Source of the DNA: Microbacteriaceae bacterium
GTDB lineage: Bacteria > Actinomycetota > Actinomycetes > Actinomycetales > Microbacteriaceae
Assembly: GCA_027491295.1 (NCBI GenBank)
Contig: JAIXWK010000001.1
Location: forward strand, 62,001-126,000
Direction of reading: 5' to 3'
DNA length: 64,000 bases
The first letter of the stretch is position 1. Every line of letters starts with the position of its first letter. Below the pieces are notes generated by a model that had not been told where the DNA came from, did not search any database, and worked only from the letters and a program-made list of their open reading frames with translations. A program made the translations under genes and the position numbers. Shown piece after piece: positions 19,016 to 29,066 of the stretch.

Positions 19016-20123
19016 GGAGTGCCTTTCTGAACTTGTTACGTCTTTTGAAAACTGGCCAGTAGGTGTGTACCAAGGCCAAAATCAACCAGAAGCCAAAGAT
19101 AACCATGACCTGCGGCCAGTCCAACCAGAAGAACAGCAAAAGCGAGATCGAAACCAGTGCGGTCCAGTGATAGAACACCATCACGGCGCCCTGGTGGCTA
19201 TGGCCAACATCCTGGAGCTGGTGGTGCAGGTGCTCTCTGTCGGCAGCAAACGGTGATTGCCCGCGGCGCAAGCGTCTAACTACCGCCAACGCTAAGTCCA
19301 AAAGTGGAATCACCAGGATCAAGACCGGCAAGGCCAGTGGGATCAAGGCTGGAAGTAAGTCGTTTCTTGTCACAGTTGCCGGGTCAATCGAACCGGTAAC
19401 AGTAATTGCACCAACCGCCATCAATAGGCCAAGCAACATTGCTCCAGAGTCGCCCATAAAGATCTTGGCTGGACGCCAGTTGTGCGGCAAGAACCCCGCA
19501 ACCATTCCCAACACCAAGGCTGCTAAAAGTCCAGCAATCGAGAAGTAGTTGGTGGGAGAAGTTTGCTGGGCCAGCAGGTAGGTGTAGACAAAAAATGCCA
19601 AGGTTCCAATGCCAACTACACCCGCCGCTAGGCCGTCTAGACCGTCGATGAAGTTCACAGCATTCATAATCAAAACAATCAAAAACACCGTTACCGCAAA
19701 GGAGACTGCGAAGCTGCCGACTGTCAGCCCGCCGATTGGCAGCGAAACTATTTGAATTCCAGAAGCGGCCAATATCCAGGCTGCACCCATTTGACCACCC
19801 ATTTTGGCGGTCCAGTCCAAATCCACCAGGTCATCCAAAAGTCCAACCACCATGATTACCGCCGACGCTGCAAGCACCGCCCAGATTGGACCGGGGTTCA
19901 CGAAGATCGAATCAAACCATCCAAAGCTGGCAGAGGCGAAGACTCCGGCTCCGAGGCCCAGGAACATCGCGATGCCACCAATTCTCGGGGTTGGCGACTT
20001 GTGCACATCACGCTCGCGAATAGCGGGGTGGATATTGAATCTCTTAGCCGTCCACCTAACGCCCCAGGTCGCCAAATAGGTGACCAAAGCGGTGAGTAGC
20101 GCGACTAGAAAATAGGCCCTCAT
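19005..20123 (-). CDS. WecA/TagO-like undecaprenyl-phosphate GlcNAc-1-phosphate transferase
   Basis: A 372-residue polytopic membrane enzyme of the MraY/WecA family, with about ten hydrophobic segments. Catalytic motifs are present: LLDDLVDL, NAVNFIDGLDGLAAG, FMGDSGAMLLG and the HIHH-like REHLHHQL loop typical of WecA/TagO. It would attach a sugar phosphate to undecaprenyl phosphate to start synthesis of a wall glycopolymer. In many actinobacteria this gene stands between tsaC (sua5) and the atp operon, as here, which supports orthology. The exact sugar is not shown by the sequence. Confidence 0.9.
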   Translation of the reverse strand: MRAYFLVALLTALVTYLATWGVRWTAKRFNIHPAIRERDVHKSPTPRIGGIAMFLGLGAGVFASASFGWFDSIFVNPGPIWAVLAASAVIMVVGLLDDLVDLDWTAKMGGQMGAAWILAASGIQIVSLPIGGLTVGSFAVSFAVTVFLIVLIMNAVNFIDGLDGLAAGVVGIGTLAFFVYTYLLAQQTSPTNYFSIAGLLAALVLGMVAGFLPHNWRPAKIFMGDSGAMLLGLLMAVGAITVTGSIDPATVTRNDLLPALIPLALPVLILVIPLLDLALAVVRRLRRGQSPFAADREHLHHQLQDVGHSHQGAVMVFYHWTALVSISLLLFFWLDWPQVMVIFGFWLILALVHTYWPVFKRRNKFRKALRGK

Positions 20124-20783
20124 TTAGTTGACCTTGAGCTCAACATCTCCGATGACACTGCGGATTCGGTCCAAAGACAGTGCACCTAGGCGCAGCACGC
20201 GAATTGGCTCACCCGCATTTACCTGCGACAGATCCAAAATTGTCGAAGCTTCGCCCTTTGGGCTAGCTCCGGCATCAAGGTAGGTAGAAACTTTGTCACC
20301 GAAGTAGTCAACTGCCTGTTGAGCATTTACCGCTGCCGGTTGGCCGGTGAGGTTTGCACTAGAAACCGCTAGCGGACCGCAGTCCTCCAAAAGTGCCAAG
20401 GTGATCTTGTGATCTGGAACCCGCAAGGCGACCGTGCCGCGGGTCTCCCCCAAATCCCACTGCAGAGTGCTCTGGGCCTGCAGCACCATGGTCAAAGCGC
20501 CAGGCCAAAAAGCTGCAGCTAGCTGGTTTGCGACGGGCGGAAGGTCCTGGGCTAGCGCCAACATGGTTTCGACTTTTGGAATCAGAACCGGTGGTGGAGA
20601 GGTGCGCTCGCGGCCTTTGAGGTTCAACAGCGCTTCCACAGCTTTAGCATTGAAGGCATCGACGGCAACGCCGTAAACGGTATCGGTCGGGATAACCACA
20701 ACTTCGCCGCGACCAAGGCCTACTTTGGCCTGGCGGAATCCGGTGAGCAGGTCAGTGTCGACAGAGCAGTCATAAACCCGCAT
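20124..20783 (-). CDS. tsaC: L-threonylcarbamoyladenylate synthase
   Basis: A 219-residue YrdC-fold enzyme making threonylcarbamoyl-AMP for the t6A37 modification of ANN-decoding tRNAs. The substrate-binding KRxxT-like segment is VVIPTDTVYGVAVDA at the N-terminus, followed by NLKGRERTSPPPVLI, and PLAVSSANLTGQPA marks the later half. It lacks the extra C-terminal Sua5 domain, so TsaC/YwlC short type is the better name. It directly abuts the glycosyltransferase gene (stop at 20124, next start 20123). Confidence 0.92.
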   Translation of the reverse strand: MRVYDCSVDTDLLTGFRQAKVGLGRGEVVVIPTDTVYGVAVDAFNAKAVEALLNLKGRERTSPPPVLIPKVETMLALAQDLPPVANQLAAAFWPGALTMVLQAQSTLQWDLGETRGTVALRVPDHKITLALLEDCGPLAVSSANLTGQPAAVNAQQAVDYFGDKVSTYLDAGASPKGEASTILDLSQVNAGEPIRVLRLGALSLDRIRSVIGDVELKVN

Positions 20784-20792
20784 TTTGCCTCG

Positions 20793-21641
20793 CTATCTGA
20801 TTGCCGTGATAGTTCGGTATCGCATGGTTGCATCCTGGAACGCACTCACACTCAACCAACCGTCATTCAATAGTAATTCACGGATGGCATCGGACTGGCT
20901 CTCTGCGTGCTCCAAGACCAAAAGCCCGCCGGCTCTAAGTAGCGCTGCTGCGATGCCTGAGATGTCACGAATCACATCAAGGCCGTCTTCTCCCCCGTAA
21001 AGAGCTAGTTCCGGGTCAAAATCTCTAACCTCTGGATCAATTGGAATAGCGGAATCAGGGATGTATGGCGGATTAGAGATGACAACGTCAAGTCCACCAA
21101 CCAGATCCGAAACCACTTCCTGCATAGCCCCTAGCCGAAGTTCAACCGCGGCTGCATTGGCCTCAATGTTTTTCGCCGCGTAATCAAACGCGGCCTGAGA
21201 GAGCTCAACGGCATAGACCTTGGTTGGCGGAACTTCAACCGCCATCGCGATGGCAATTGCACCGGATCCGGTGCCAAGGTCGATTGCGAACCCTGGCCTT
21301 GGAAGTTGGCGTAGGTAGTCAATCGCGTACTGCACCACCTGCTCGGTTTCAGGCCTTGGGATAAAGACTCCAGGACCAACGCTTAGCTCGAGTGAGCGAA
21401 ATGCTGCCTTGCCAGTGATGTGCTGCAGTGGCTCGCGCTTTTCTCGTCTTGAAAGGGCAACCAAGAAAGCGTCTAACTGCTCTGCAGCTAGTTCCTGGTC
21501 GAAGGTGATCCGAGTCAAAAGGTCTGAGCGATCAGTTTCAAGGATGTGGCAAAGCAGCCAAGTGGCATCTGCTTGCGGGGATGGCACGCCAGCTGCGCTG
21601 AGCTTTTCGCTCGCGAAGGCCAGCGCTTCAGAGAGCTTCAC
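20793..21641 (-). CDS. prmC: Release factor glutamine methyltransferase PrmC
   Basis: A 282-residue SAM-dependent enzyme that methylates the GGQ glutamine of release factors. The SAM site is DLGTGSGAIAIAMA and the catalytic motif is NPPYIPDS. The N-terminal helical domain that docks the release factor is present. Its ATG overlaps the last base of prfA, its substrate gene, so enzyme and substrate are made together. Confidence 0.96.
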   Translation of the reverse strand: MKLSEALAFASEKLSAAGVPSPQADATWLLCHILETDRSDLLTRITFDQELAAEQLDAFLVALSRREKREPLQHITGKAAFRSLELSVGPGVFIPRPETEQVVQYAIDYLRQLPRPGFAIDLGTGSGAIAIAMAVEVPPTKVYAVELSQAAFDYAAKNIEANAAAVELRLGAMQEVVSDLVGGLDVVISNPPYIPDSAIPIDPEVRDFDPELALYGGEDGLDVIRDISGIAAALLRAGGLLVLEHAESQSDAIRELLLNDGWLSVSAFQDATMRYRTITAIR

Positions 21642-22717
21642 TACTCACCCTGAAGGGCTGCGAGTCTGGCTTCTTCGTCCATCTTGATAGCGGACTGAAC
21701 AATCGGCTCCAAGGCACCGTCCATTACCTGGTCCAAGTTGTATGACTTGTATCCGGTTCGGTGATCGGCGATGCGGTTCTCCGGGAAGTTGTAGGTGCGA
21801 ATTCGCTCTGAGCGGTCAACTGATTTCACCTGAGAGCGTCTGGCAGCGGACTGCTCTGCTTCGATGGCCTCCTGTTGAGCGGCCAAGATTCTGGCGCGCA
21901 GTACGCGCATCGCGGCTTCGCGGTTCTGTAGCTGAGACTTTTCGTTCTGCATCGATACCACGATGCCGGTTGGCAAGTGTGTGATGCGAACCGCGGAGTC
22001 GGTGGTGTTTACCGACTGACCTCCTGGGCCGGAGGAGCGAAATACGTCAATGCGGATTTCGTTCTGGTTGATTTCCACTTCTTCAGGCTCATCAACCTCG
22101 GGGAAAACCAATACTCCGGCAGCTGAGGTGTGAATGCGACCCTGGGTCTCGGTGACCGGCACACGCTGAACGCGGTGAACGCCGCCTTCATACTTCATGT
22201 GGGCCCAAACGCCATCGGCTGGGTCGGTGGCATTGGACTTGATTGCAACCTGAACATCCTTGATTCCACCGAGGTCAGACTCAGTGCGGTCGAGGATTTC
22301 GGTCTTCCAACCCTTGGAGTTTGCGTACTGGATATACATGCGAAGTAGGTCACCTGCGAATAGCGCCGATTCGGCACCACCTTCACCGGCTTTGACCTCC
22401 ATGATGACATCGCGACCATCGTCTGGGTCTCTAGGAATAAGTAGTCTGCGAAGCTTTTCGCCGGCATCTTTGAGCTGCTGCTCCAAACCTGGAAGCTCTT
22501 CGGCAAATACCTCGTCTTCTTTGGCCAACTCCTTGGCTGCTGCCAAATCCTCGGTTACTTTGATCAGGTTGCTCTCAGCAGTCATGATTGCAGAAAGCTC
22601 TGCATAGCGACGGTTCAGCTTTTTTGCCAACGCTGGGTTGGTGTGAATGGCCGAGTCGCTGAGTTGCTCCTGCAAACTCGCGTGCTCAGCCTTCAGGCCT
22701 GCAAGCGAATCAAGCAA
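21641..22717 (-). CDS. prfA: Peptide chain release factor 1
   Basis: A 358-residue class I release factor. The peptidyl-tRNA hydrolysis motif GGQ occurs in [16 protein letters not shown], and the codon-recognition part is near [15 protein letters not shown]; the PxT tripeptide typical of RF1 fits the VTETQGR region upstream. The length matches the family. It starts two bases after rho ends. Confidence 0.96.
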   Translation of the reverse strand: MLDSLAGLKAEHASLQEQLSDSAIHTNPALAKKLNRRYAELSAIMTAESNLIKVTEDLAAAKELAKEDEVFAEELPGLEQQLKDAGEKLRRLLIPRDPDDGRDVIMEVKAGEGGAESALFAGDLLRMYIQYANSKGWKTEILDRTESDLGGIKDVQVAIKSNATDPADGVWAHMKYEGGVHRVQRVPVTETQGRIHTSAAGVLVFPEVDEPEEVEINQNEIRIDVFRSSGPGGQSVNTTDSAVRITHLPTGIVVSMQNEKSQLQNREAAMRVLRARILAAQQEAIEAEQSAARRSQVKSVDRSERIRTYNFPENRIADHRTGYKSYNLDQVMDGALEPIVQSAIKMDEEARLAALQGE

Positions 22718-22719
22718 AG

Positions 22720-24279
22720 TTACTCCGAGTCACTTTCCTGTGGGACTGGCATCGACTTCTCAAGCTTTAGCAAGAACTCAACGTTTGATGCGGTGTCCTT
22801 CAGGCGAGAAAGCACAAGCTCGAGAGCCTGCTGCTGCTCGAGACCTGCAAGGGCGCGACGTAGCTTCCAGATGATCTTGGTCTCCTGTGGGCTCATCAGC
22901 ATTTCTTCGCGACGAGTACCGGATGCGTTGATGTCAACCGCTGGGAAGATTCGCTTGTCTGCCAACTGGCGGGACAGGCGAAGCTCCATGTTTCCGGTTC
23001 CCTTGAACTCCTCGAAGATAACCTCGTCCATCTTTGAACCGGTCTCAACCAAGGCGGTAGCCAGGATGGTTAGCGATCCACCGAACTCGATGTTTCTAGC
23101 TGCACCGAAGAAGCGCTTTGGCGGGTAAAGGGCTGATGAATCAACACCACCGGACAGAATACGTCCAGATGCTGGTGCGCTTAGGTTGTAGGCACGGCCC
23201 AGACGGGTGATTGAGTCAAGGAGGACTACAACGTCGTGACCGAGCTCAACCAAACGCTTTGCGCGCTCAATAGCGAGCTCTGCAACGGTGGTGTGATCCT
23301 CGGCAGGACGGTCGAAGGTGGAGGCAATAACCTCACCCTTGACGGTGCGCTGCATGTCGGTAACTTCTTCTGGACGCTCATCAACTAGAACCACCATTAG
23401 GTGAACCTCTGGGTTGTTGGTAGCGATAGCGTTCGCGATTGCCTGCAGCACCAAGGTCTTACCGGCCTTTGGAGGAGAAACAATCAGTCCGCGCTGACCC
23501 TTACCAATTGGAGCAACAAGGTCAATGATTCTGGTGGAGAGCTTCTTGCTGTCAGTCTCTAGGCGAAGACGAGTGTCTGGGTAGAGCGGGGTTAGCTTGC
23601 CAAACTCAACACGAGCTGCAGCTTCTTCCATGGTCTGGCCGTTGATCGAGTCAACCCGAACTAGCGCGTTGAACTTCTGACGCTGGTTGTTCTGGTCTTC
23701 GCGTGGCTGGCGAATTGCGCCAACTACCGCATCACCCTTGCGCAGGGCATACTTCTTTACCTGGCCTAGGGACACGTAAACATCGTTTGGTCCAGGAAGG
23801 TAACCGGAGGTGCGCAAGAACGCGTAGTTCTCCAGTACGTCCAAGATTCCAGCAACTGGAACTAGAACGTCATCCTCGGTGATCTCCGGCTCTGACTCGT
23901 CCTGTGAACCAGGAGCGCGACGGCGGTCGCGGTCACGGTAGCGTCCACGACGGTTGCGGTTTCCGCCACGGCGTTCGTCATCGCGGTCACGGTTGTTCTC
24001 GCGGTCTGAGCTTCTGGTCTCGCGGTCTTCGCCACGCTCTGCACCGGCTTCAGCCGAAGTGTTGCTTTCGCCACCCTCGGTCCTGACTTCGCCACGGGCT
24101 GGGCGGGGGCGACGACGGTTTTCGGTCTTTGGCTCTGCATCACCAGAGGTCTTGACCTCTGCCTCGGCTGCCTTAGGAGCCTTTGCTGCCTTTGGTGCAT
24201 CGGTTGCTTCTGCGGAAACTGTTGCGCTGGTTGCGCGGCGGGTTCTCTTTACAGGCTTGTCCTGCTGGATTTCATCCAT
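22720..24279 (-). CDS. rho: Transcription termination factor Rho
   Basis: A 519-residue hexameric RNA translocase. The RecA-like core has Walker [15 protein letters not shown], the Q-loop/R-loop motifs, and [15 protein letters not shown]; the RNA-binding CSD precedes it ([19 protein letters not shown]). The first ~135 residues are low-complexity, with an acidic/Ala part then Arg/Asp/Asn-rich repeats ([20 protein letters not shown]), as in other actinobacterial Rho proteins where this insertion alters RNA binding. No strong ribosome site is seen. With almost no room for intrinsic terminators in this window, Rho is likely to carry much of termination. Confidence 0.97.
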   Translation of the reverse strand: MDEIQQDKPVKRTRRATSATVSAEATDAPKAAKAPKAAEAEVKTSGDAEPKTENRRRPRPARGEVRTEGGESNTSAEAGAERGEDRETRSSDRENNRDRDDERRGGNRNRRGRYRDRDRRRAPGSQDESEPEITEDDVLVPVAGILDVLENYAFLRTSGYLPGPNDVYVSLGQVKKYALRKGDAVVGAIRQPREDQNNQRQKFNALVRVDSINGQTMEEAAARVEFGKLTPLYPDTRLRLETDSKKLSTRIIDLVAPIGKGQRGLIVSPPKAGKTLVLQAIANAIATNNPEVHLMVVLVDERPEEVTDMQRTVKGEVIASTFDRPAEDHTTVAELAIERAKRLVELGHDVVVLLDSITRLGRAYNLSAPASGRILSGGVDSSALYPPKRFFGAARNIEFGGSLTILATALVETGSKMDEVIFEEFKGTGNMELRLSRQLADKRIFPAVDINASGTRREEMLMSPQETKIIWKLRRALAGLEQQQALELVLSRLKDTASNVEFLLKLEKSMPVPQESDSE

Positions 24280-24354
24280 GTGGTTATTACTCGTTTCTTG
24301 GCGGCAAATGTGCCGGATTTGTGAAGAATTTCTTGAGAATGCAGTGGCGGGCTT

Positions 24355-25269
24355 TTAGACGCCTGATCCAGACTGCACCTCAACACTAGCACCTTTGAAG
24401 TCAACCGCAAGCGAAAGTGGTTTCCAAGTTGGAAACTCCCGCTCCACAAATGCTACGGCTGCAACACGCTTCACCGGGTCTACCTCCAGCACCAATACAG
24501 ACGGCCCTGCCCCGGAGACCACAGCTGGGTGACCCTGGGCGCGGAGCTTCTCGATCAGCTTGCTGGTCTCAGGCATTGCACTGGCTCGGTAGTTCTGGTG
24601 CAGGCGGTCCTCGGTAGCGGCAAACATAAGCTCAGGACTCTGAGTCAGGGCTGCCACCAGTAGTGCAGAGCGAGAAACATTGAATACCGCATCGGTGTGT
24701 GGAACTGACTCTGGTTGAAGGCTTCTTGCAAGTTTGGTTGACATTTGGTTTGGTGGAACCAAAACCAAAGGTGAAACACCGCGGTGCACAGTTAGCTTCT
24801 TGTGGTGCGGACCGGTTTCGTCTTTCCAAGCAATGGTCAACCCGCCAAATAGCGCAGGCGCTACGTTGTCCGGGTGACCTTCCAGTTCGGTGGCAAAATC
24901 CAAAAGCTGCTGTTCGGTTAGCACGATCTCTGGCTTTAGTAACCCGGCTGCCAGCATCACGCCACCGGATACCGCAGCACCAGATGACCCCATACCGCGG
25001 CCATGCGGGATGTTGTTGTGACAGGTGATTCGAAGTGGCGGCACAGTCTTGTGGAACTTTGCAAAAACAAAAGCAATCGTCGAGTAGATCAGGTTGTTCT
25101 GATCGCGAGCGATGTCTTTTTCTCCCTCGCCCACCACAGAAATCTCTAGGCCGCTTTGGATTACCTCGGCGGAGTAGTTGTCATAGAAGCTCAGCGCCAT
25201 ACCCAATGTGTCAAAACCAGGGCCTAGGTTTGCGCTGGTGGCGGGGATCTTTACCGATACCTTGGTCAT
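24355..25269 (-). CDS. thrB: Homoserine kinase
   Basis: A 304-residue GHMP-family kinase that phosphorylates homoserine in threonine synthesis. The nucleotide loop is IPHGRGMGSSGAAVSGG, the substrate-side start is ATSANLGPGFDTLGMAL, and motif 3 is VSGAGPSVLVL. The start overlaps the thrC stop (4 bases), giving coupled translation within the hom-thrC-thrB block. Confidence 0.96.
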   Translation of the reverse strand: MTKVSVKIPATSANLGPGFDTLGMALSFYDNYSAEVIQSGLEISVVGEGEKDIARDQNNLIYSTIAFVFAKFHKTVPPLRITCHNNIPHGRGMGSSGAAVSGGVMLAAGLLKPEIVLTEQQLLDFATELEGHPDNVAPALFGGLTIAWKDETGPHHKKLTVHRGVSPLVLVPPNQMSTKLARSLQPESVPHTDAVFNVSRSALLVAALTQSPELMFAATEDRLHQNYRASAMPETSKLIEKLRAQGHPAVVSGAGPSVLVLEVDPVKRVAAVAFVEREFPTWKPLSLAVDFKGASVEVQSGSGV

Positions 25270-26348
25270 TTGTTTTTCTCCAAGCCCAATACGCCGGCAA
25301 CCGAATCTGCGGTTGCGGAAACCTTCTTAGGTCTAATCTGGCGACCGCGCTCATCCTTCAGGGCCCAGTCTGGGTCCTTTAGGCCGTGACCGGTAACGGT
25401 AACGACGATGGAATTCACCTTTGGCAACTCACCCTTTTGCTTGGCCTGCAATAGCCCGGCAGCACCGGTTGCGCTGGATGGCTCGACGAACACGCCTGCC
25501 TCCTGGGATAGGAAGCGGTGCATCCACAAGATGTCCTTATCGCTCACCGCACCGAAAGCACCATTGGTGTCAGCCTTTGCCGCCTGAGCCAGGTCCCAAG
25601 ACGCTGGGTTTCCAATTCGGATTGCCGTTGCGATGGTCTCTGGCTTCGCAACTGGCCTACCTAGAACAAACGGGGCGGAACCTGCCGCCTGGATGCCGTA
25701 AAGCATGGGAAGTTTTTGGATTCGACCGGCATCGCGATCCTCGCGGTAACCAAGGTGATAGGCGGAGATGTTTCCGGCGTTACCCAGTGGCATGGCGTGT
25801 AGGTCCGGTGCGAAGCCCAGAGCGTCAAATACCTCAAAGGCCGCGGTCTTCTGGCCCTGCAGGCGATCTGGGTTCACCGAGTTCACCAGGAACACCGGGT
25901 AGCTCTCGCTTAGCTCGCGAGCAAGTCGCAAGCAGTCATCAAAGTTTCCTCGCACCTGAAGAATCTGTGCCTTGTGAGCAACCGCCTGCGATAACTTGCC
26001 CCAAGAAATCTTGCCGGCTGGAACTAAAACAACAGACTGCATGCCACCGGCAACCGCATAGGCAGCAGCCGATGCCGATGTGTTACCGGTTGACGCTGCG
26101 ATAACAGCCTTCGCGCCTTTGCCCTTGGCTTTTGAAACAGCAGTGGTCATGCCGCGGTCCTTGAACGAGCCGGTCGGGTTCATGCCTTCAAATTTGAGGT
26201 GTACGGAACCAACATCCAAAAGCTTTGCGAGCGCCGGTGCCTCAATTAGAGGGGTGCCACCCTCGCCCAAAGTGACAATTGGGTCGTCCTGGGTGAATGG
26301 AAGTCGATCAAAGTATTCGCGAATTACGCCACGCCACTGGTGAGCCAT
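25266..26348 (-). CDS. thrC: Threonine synthase
   Basis: A 360-residue PLP enzyme (fold type II) converting O-phosphohomoserine to threonine. The PLP lysine is in GSFKDRGMT, and the phosphate loop is ASTGNTSASAA. It is the short class without the N-terminal domain seen in E. coli and lacks a SAM-binding extension. Its start overlaps the final base of hom. Confidence 0.96.
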   Translation of the reverse strand: MAHQWRGVIREYFDRLPFTQDDPIVTLGEGGTPLIEAPALAKLLDVGSVHLKFEGMNPTGSFKDRGMTTAVSKAKGKGAKAVIAASTGNTSASAAAYAVAGGMQSVVLVPAGKISWGKLSQAVAHKAQILQVRGNFDDCLRLARELSESYPVFLVNSVNPDRLQGQKTAAFEVFDALGFAPDLHAMPLGNAGNISAYHLGYREDRDAGRIQKLPMLYGIQAAGSAPFVLGRPVAKPETIATAIRIGNPASWDLAQAAKADTNGAFGAVSDKDILWMHRFLSQEAGVFVEPSSATGAAGLLQAKQKGELPKVNSIVVTVTGHGLKDPDWALKDERGRQIRPKKVSATADSVAGVLGLEKNK

Positions 26349-27658
26349 TAGATTCCCTCCACTCGGATAACCGAGTTGACTTTCTGGACCGCTGCGTTGC
26401 CTCGCAAATCCTCTACGACCGCCTCAAGTTCGCCTTCGCCAGCCTCGTGGGTCATGATGGTCAAAAGTGCACCGGTGTTTTCGCCCGCCGCATTTTGATC
26501 CACGGTTTCAACGCTAACGCCATGCTGAGCAAATACCGTTGCGACCGAGGCCAACACACCGGGAAGGTCATTCACCTGCAGGGTGATTTGGAAGCGAGTG
26601 CTGATTGCCTGCACCGGCAAGATGTCCAGGTTTGCGTGAACCGAGTCTGCAATTCCGGGACCTCCTGCCAGGTGACGCTTTGCGGCACCGACTAAATCTC
26701 CCAGGACTGCGGAGGCAGTCTCCGGTCCTCCCGCGCCTGCACCATAGAACATCAGACGTCCAGCGCTCTCGGCCTCAATAAACACAGCGTTGTATGCGCC
26801 ACGAACTGCAGCCAGCGGGTGGTCATCAGGAATCAAGGTTGGGTGCACTCGGGCCACAATTCCCTCTGGCTGACCATCGATAGCTGGAACGCGCTCGCAG
26901 ATTGCCAAAAGCTTCACGGCATACCCAGCCTCGCGAGCAGTCTCAATCTGCAGCGCGGTCACTTGAGAGATACCCTCGCGGTAAACGTTCTCGACCGGCA
27001 TCTCGGTGTGGAAAGCAAGCGATGCCAAAATAGCTGCCTTGCTGGCTGCGTCGTAACCTTCAACATCAGCCGTTGGGTCAGCCTCGGCATAACCAAGCTG
27101 CTGAGCTTCCGCTAGGGCATCTTCGAAGCTTGCACCGGTAGAAGCCATGCGATCCAGGATGAAGTTTGTGGTGCCATTGACGATACCCATCACCTTGTTG
27201 ACCTTGTCACCTGCCAACGACTCGCGCAGTGGACGAATGATTGGAATTGCACCACCGACGGCAGCCTCAAAGTAAAGCTGTGCGCCAAGCTGTTCGGCTA
27301 GGTCAAAAAGTTCAGTTCCGTGGGCGGCGATCAAGGCCTTATTTGCGGTGATCACGTCCGCACCAGAGTTCAATGCCAGGGTGATGTAGCTCTTGGCTGG
27401 CTCAATGCCACCGATGAGCTCGATGACAATGTCTGCTGCCTTGATTAGAGCTTCGGCATCGAGGGTCAGTAGTGCCTTTGGCAGGTTGCCGTTTCTAGCG
27501 GAGTCCAGATTACGGACCGCGATGCCAACCAGTTCAAGGTCCGCACCAACGCGCTGGGCTAACTCGTCACGGTTCTCGATCAAGAGTCTTGCGACCTGGG
27601 AGCCGACTGATCCGGCACCTAAAAGTGCAATACGAATTGGGCGATAAGCGATTTCCAT
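26348..27658 (-). CDS. hom: Homoserine dehydrogenase
   Basis: A 436-residue enzyme reducing aspartate semialdehyde to homoserine. The NAD(P) site is LLGAGSVGSQVARLL, catalytic features include NGTTNFILDRM and ADPTADVEGYDAASK, and the C-terminus is an ACT domain (FQITLQVNDLPGVLASVATV) that mediates threonine feedback in the family. It is monofunctional (no fused aspartokinase). It lies two bases after lysA. Confidence 0.97.
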   Translation of the reverse strand: MEIAYRPIRIALLGAGSVGSQVARLLIENRDELAQRVGADLELVGIAVRNLDSARNGNLPKALLTLDAEALIKAADIVIELIGGIEPAKSYITLALNSGADVITANKALIAAHGTELFDLAEQLGAQLYFEAAVGGAIPIIRPLRESLAGDKVNKVMGIVNGTTNFILDRMASTGASFEDALAEAQQLGYAEADPTADVEGYDAASKAAILASLAFHTEMPVENVYREGISQVTALQIETAREAGYAVKLLAICERVPAIDGQPEGIVARVHPTLIPDDHPLAAVRGAYNAVFIEAESAGRLMFYGAGAGGPETASAVLGDLVGAAKRHLAGGPGIADSVHANLDILPVQAISTRFQITLQVNDLPGVLASVATVFAQHGVSVETVDQNAAGENTGALLTIMTHEAGEGELEAVVEDLRGNAAVQKVNSVIRVEGI

Positions 27659-27660
27659 GG

Positions 27661-29064
27661 CTATGCCTTTCCTTGGCTAATGCCGGCATCGCGGCTTAGC
27701 AGGTCATTCTCTGTCTCCGCCCGAATCAAAAGCGAACTCTTGCCGCCCTTTACAGCAACCATGGCTGGTCGGGTTAGGAAGTTGTAATTTGAAGACAGCG
27801 AGAAACAGTAGGCACCCGTTGCCGCTACCGCCAAAACATCGTTTACCGCAATATCCGAAGGAAGATAATCGTGTCTTACGACGATATCACCAGACTCACA
27901 GTGCTTACCCACGACCCTCACCAGTGCCGGAGTTGCCGAGGTGACTCTGGATGCCAGCATGGCGGAGTACTCGGCTTGGTATAGCGCAGGTCTTGCGTTA
28001 TCGCTCATGCCGCCATCGACGCTTACGTACTTGCGGGTTGCACCCATGCCCTGTTCAGAGACAGTTACATCCTTGATGGTTCCAACCGAGTAAAGCGTGA
28101 TTCCCGCCGGTCCCGAAATGATTCGACCCGGTTCAAAAGCCAACTTTGGAACCGCAATTCCCAGAGCGCTGCACTTAGCAGCAACTGCCTGCATGATTCG
28201 GGTTGCCATATCGGCAATACCCAGTGGCTTATCCGCCTCGGTATATGCAATTCCAAATCCACCACCGAGATTCAGCTCTGGAACATCACCGGTTTTTAGC
28301 AGCTGCGCGTGGACATCGAGCAATCTTTCGGCGGCGGCAACAAACCCATCCACCACAAAGATCTGCGAGCCGATGTGGGAGTGAAGTCCAAGGAAGCGAA
28401 GGTTAGAGAAGGAGCGGATCTTGCCAACTAGTTCCTCAACATCGCTGAGCGCGACACCAAACTTTTGGTCTTCTCTTGCGGTGGCAAGGTGCTCGTGAGT
28501 GTGTGCGTGAACTCCGGAGTTGACACGAAGCCTTACCGCCTGAGTCTTTCCAGCTGCTGACGCAACAGCAGCAATTCGCTCAATCTCAAGCTCAGAGTCG
28601 ATAACAATGACAGCAACATCGGAGGCGATCGCCTTACCGATTTCCACCAGAGACTTGTTGTTTCCGTGAAGTCCCAAGCGCTCGCCCTTAGCTCCTGCGG
28701 CAAGGGCAACAGCAAGCTCTCCACCGGTTGATACATCTACCGACAAACCAGCATCGATTACCCAACGAACCACCTCTGCAGTGAGTAGGGACTTGGATGC
28801 GTAGTAGAGCTTTGCGGTGGTGCCAATTTTGTTGGCGGCATCGCTAAAGGCTCGCTTGATGTAAAGCAGTGTGGTTTCAAAGTCCTCTTGGTCCACCACG
28901 TAAAGTGGTGAGCCATACTGGCGCATCAGGGCGGACACCGACACATCGCCAATAGTCAATTCACCGTGGCTGTTGCGCTTTGCTGTCCTCGGCCAAATTC
29001 GGGCATCAATGACATTGAGATCGGCTGGCGCAACTAACCATTGAGGAGCAAGTGGATTCTTCAC
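27661..29064 (-). CDS. lysA: Diaminopimelate decarboxylase
   Basis: A 467-residue PLP enzyme (alanine-racemase fold) making L-lysine from meso-diaminopimelate. The PLP lysine lies in LYYASKSLLT, the glycine loop is ELNLGGGFGIAYTE, and the C-terminal cysteine region is GKHCESGD. I place the start at GTG 29064 rather than the longest frame start at 29145. GGAGAGG stands eight bases before it, it lies two bases after the argS stop, and the extra 27 residues of the longer version would be encoded inside argS and are unconserved in character. Confidence 0.95.
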   Translation of the reverse strand: MKNPLAPQWLVAPADLNVIDARIWPRTAKRNSHGELTIGDVSVSALMRQYGSPLYVVDQEDFETTLLYIKRAFSDAANKIGTTAKLYYASKSLLTAEVVRWVIDAGLSVDVSTGGELAVALAAGAKGERLGLHGNNKSLVEIGKAIASDVAVIVIDSELEIERIAAVASAAGKTQAVRLRVNSGVHAHTHEHLATAREDQKFGVALSDVEELVGKIRSFSNLRFLGLHSHIGSQIFVVDGFVAAAERLLDVHAQLLKTGDVPELNLGGGFGIAYTEADKPLGIADMATRIMQAVAAKCSALGIAVPKLAFEPGRIISGPAGITLYSVGTIKDVTVSEQGMGATRKYVSVDGGMSDNARPALYQAEYSAMLASRVTSATPALVRVVGKHCESGDIVVRHDYLPSDIAVNDVLAVAATGAYCFSLSSNYNFLTRPAMVAVKGGKSSLLIRAETENDLLSRDAGISQGKA

Positions 29065-29066
29065 CC

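Noticed and set aside
22643-23128. 161-codon plus-strand frame opposite prfA and rho
   Set aside because: It is antisense to conserved, motif-complete genes; composition fits a shadow frame.
25421-26104. 227-codon plus-strand frame opposite thrC
   Set aside because: Arg/Pro/Ser-rich shadow of a conserved gene; no recognisable domain.
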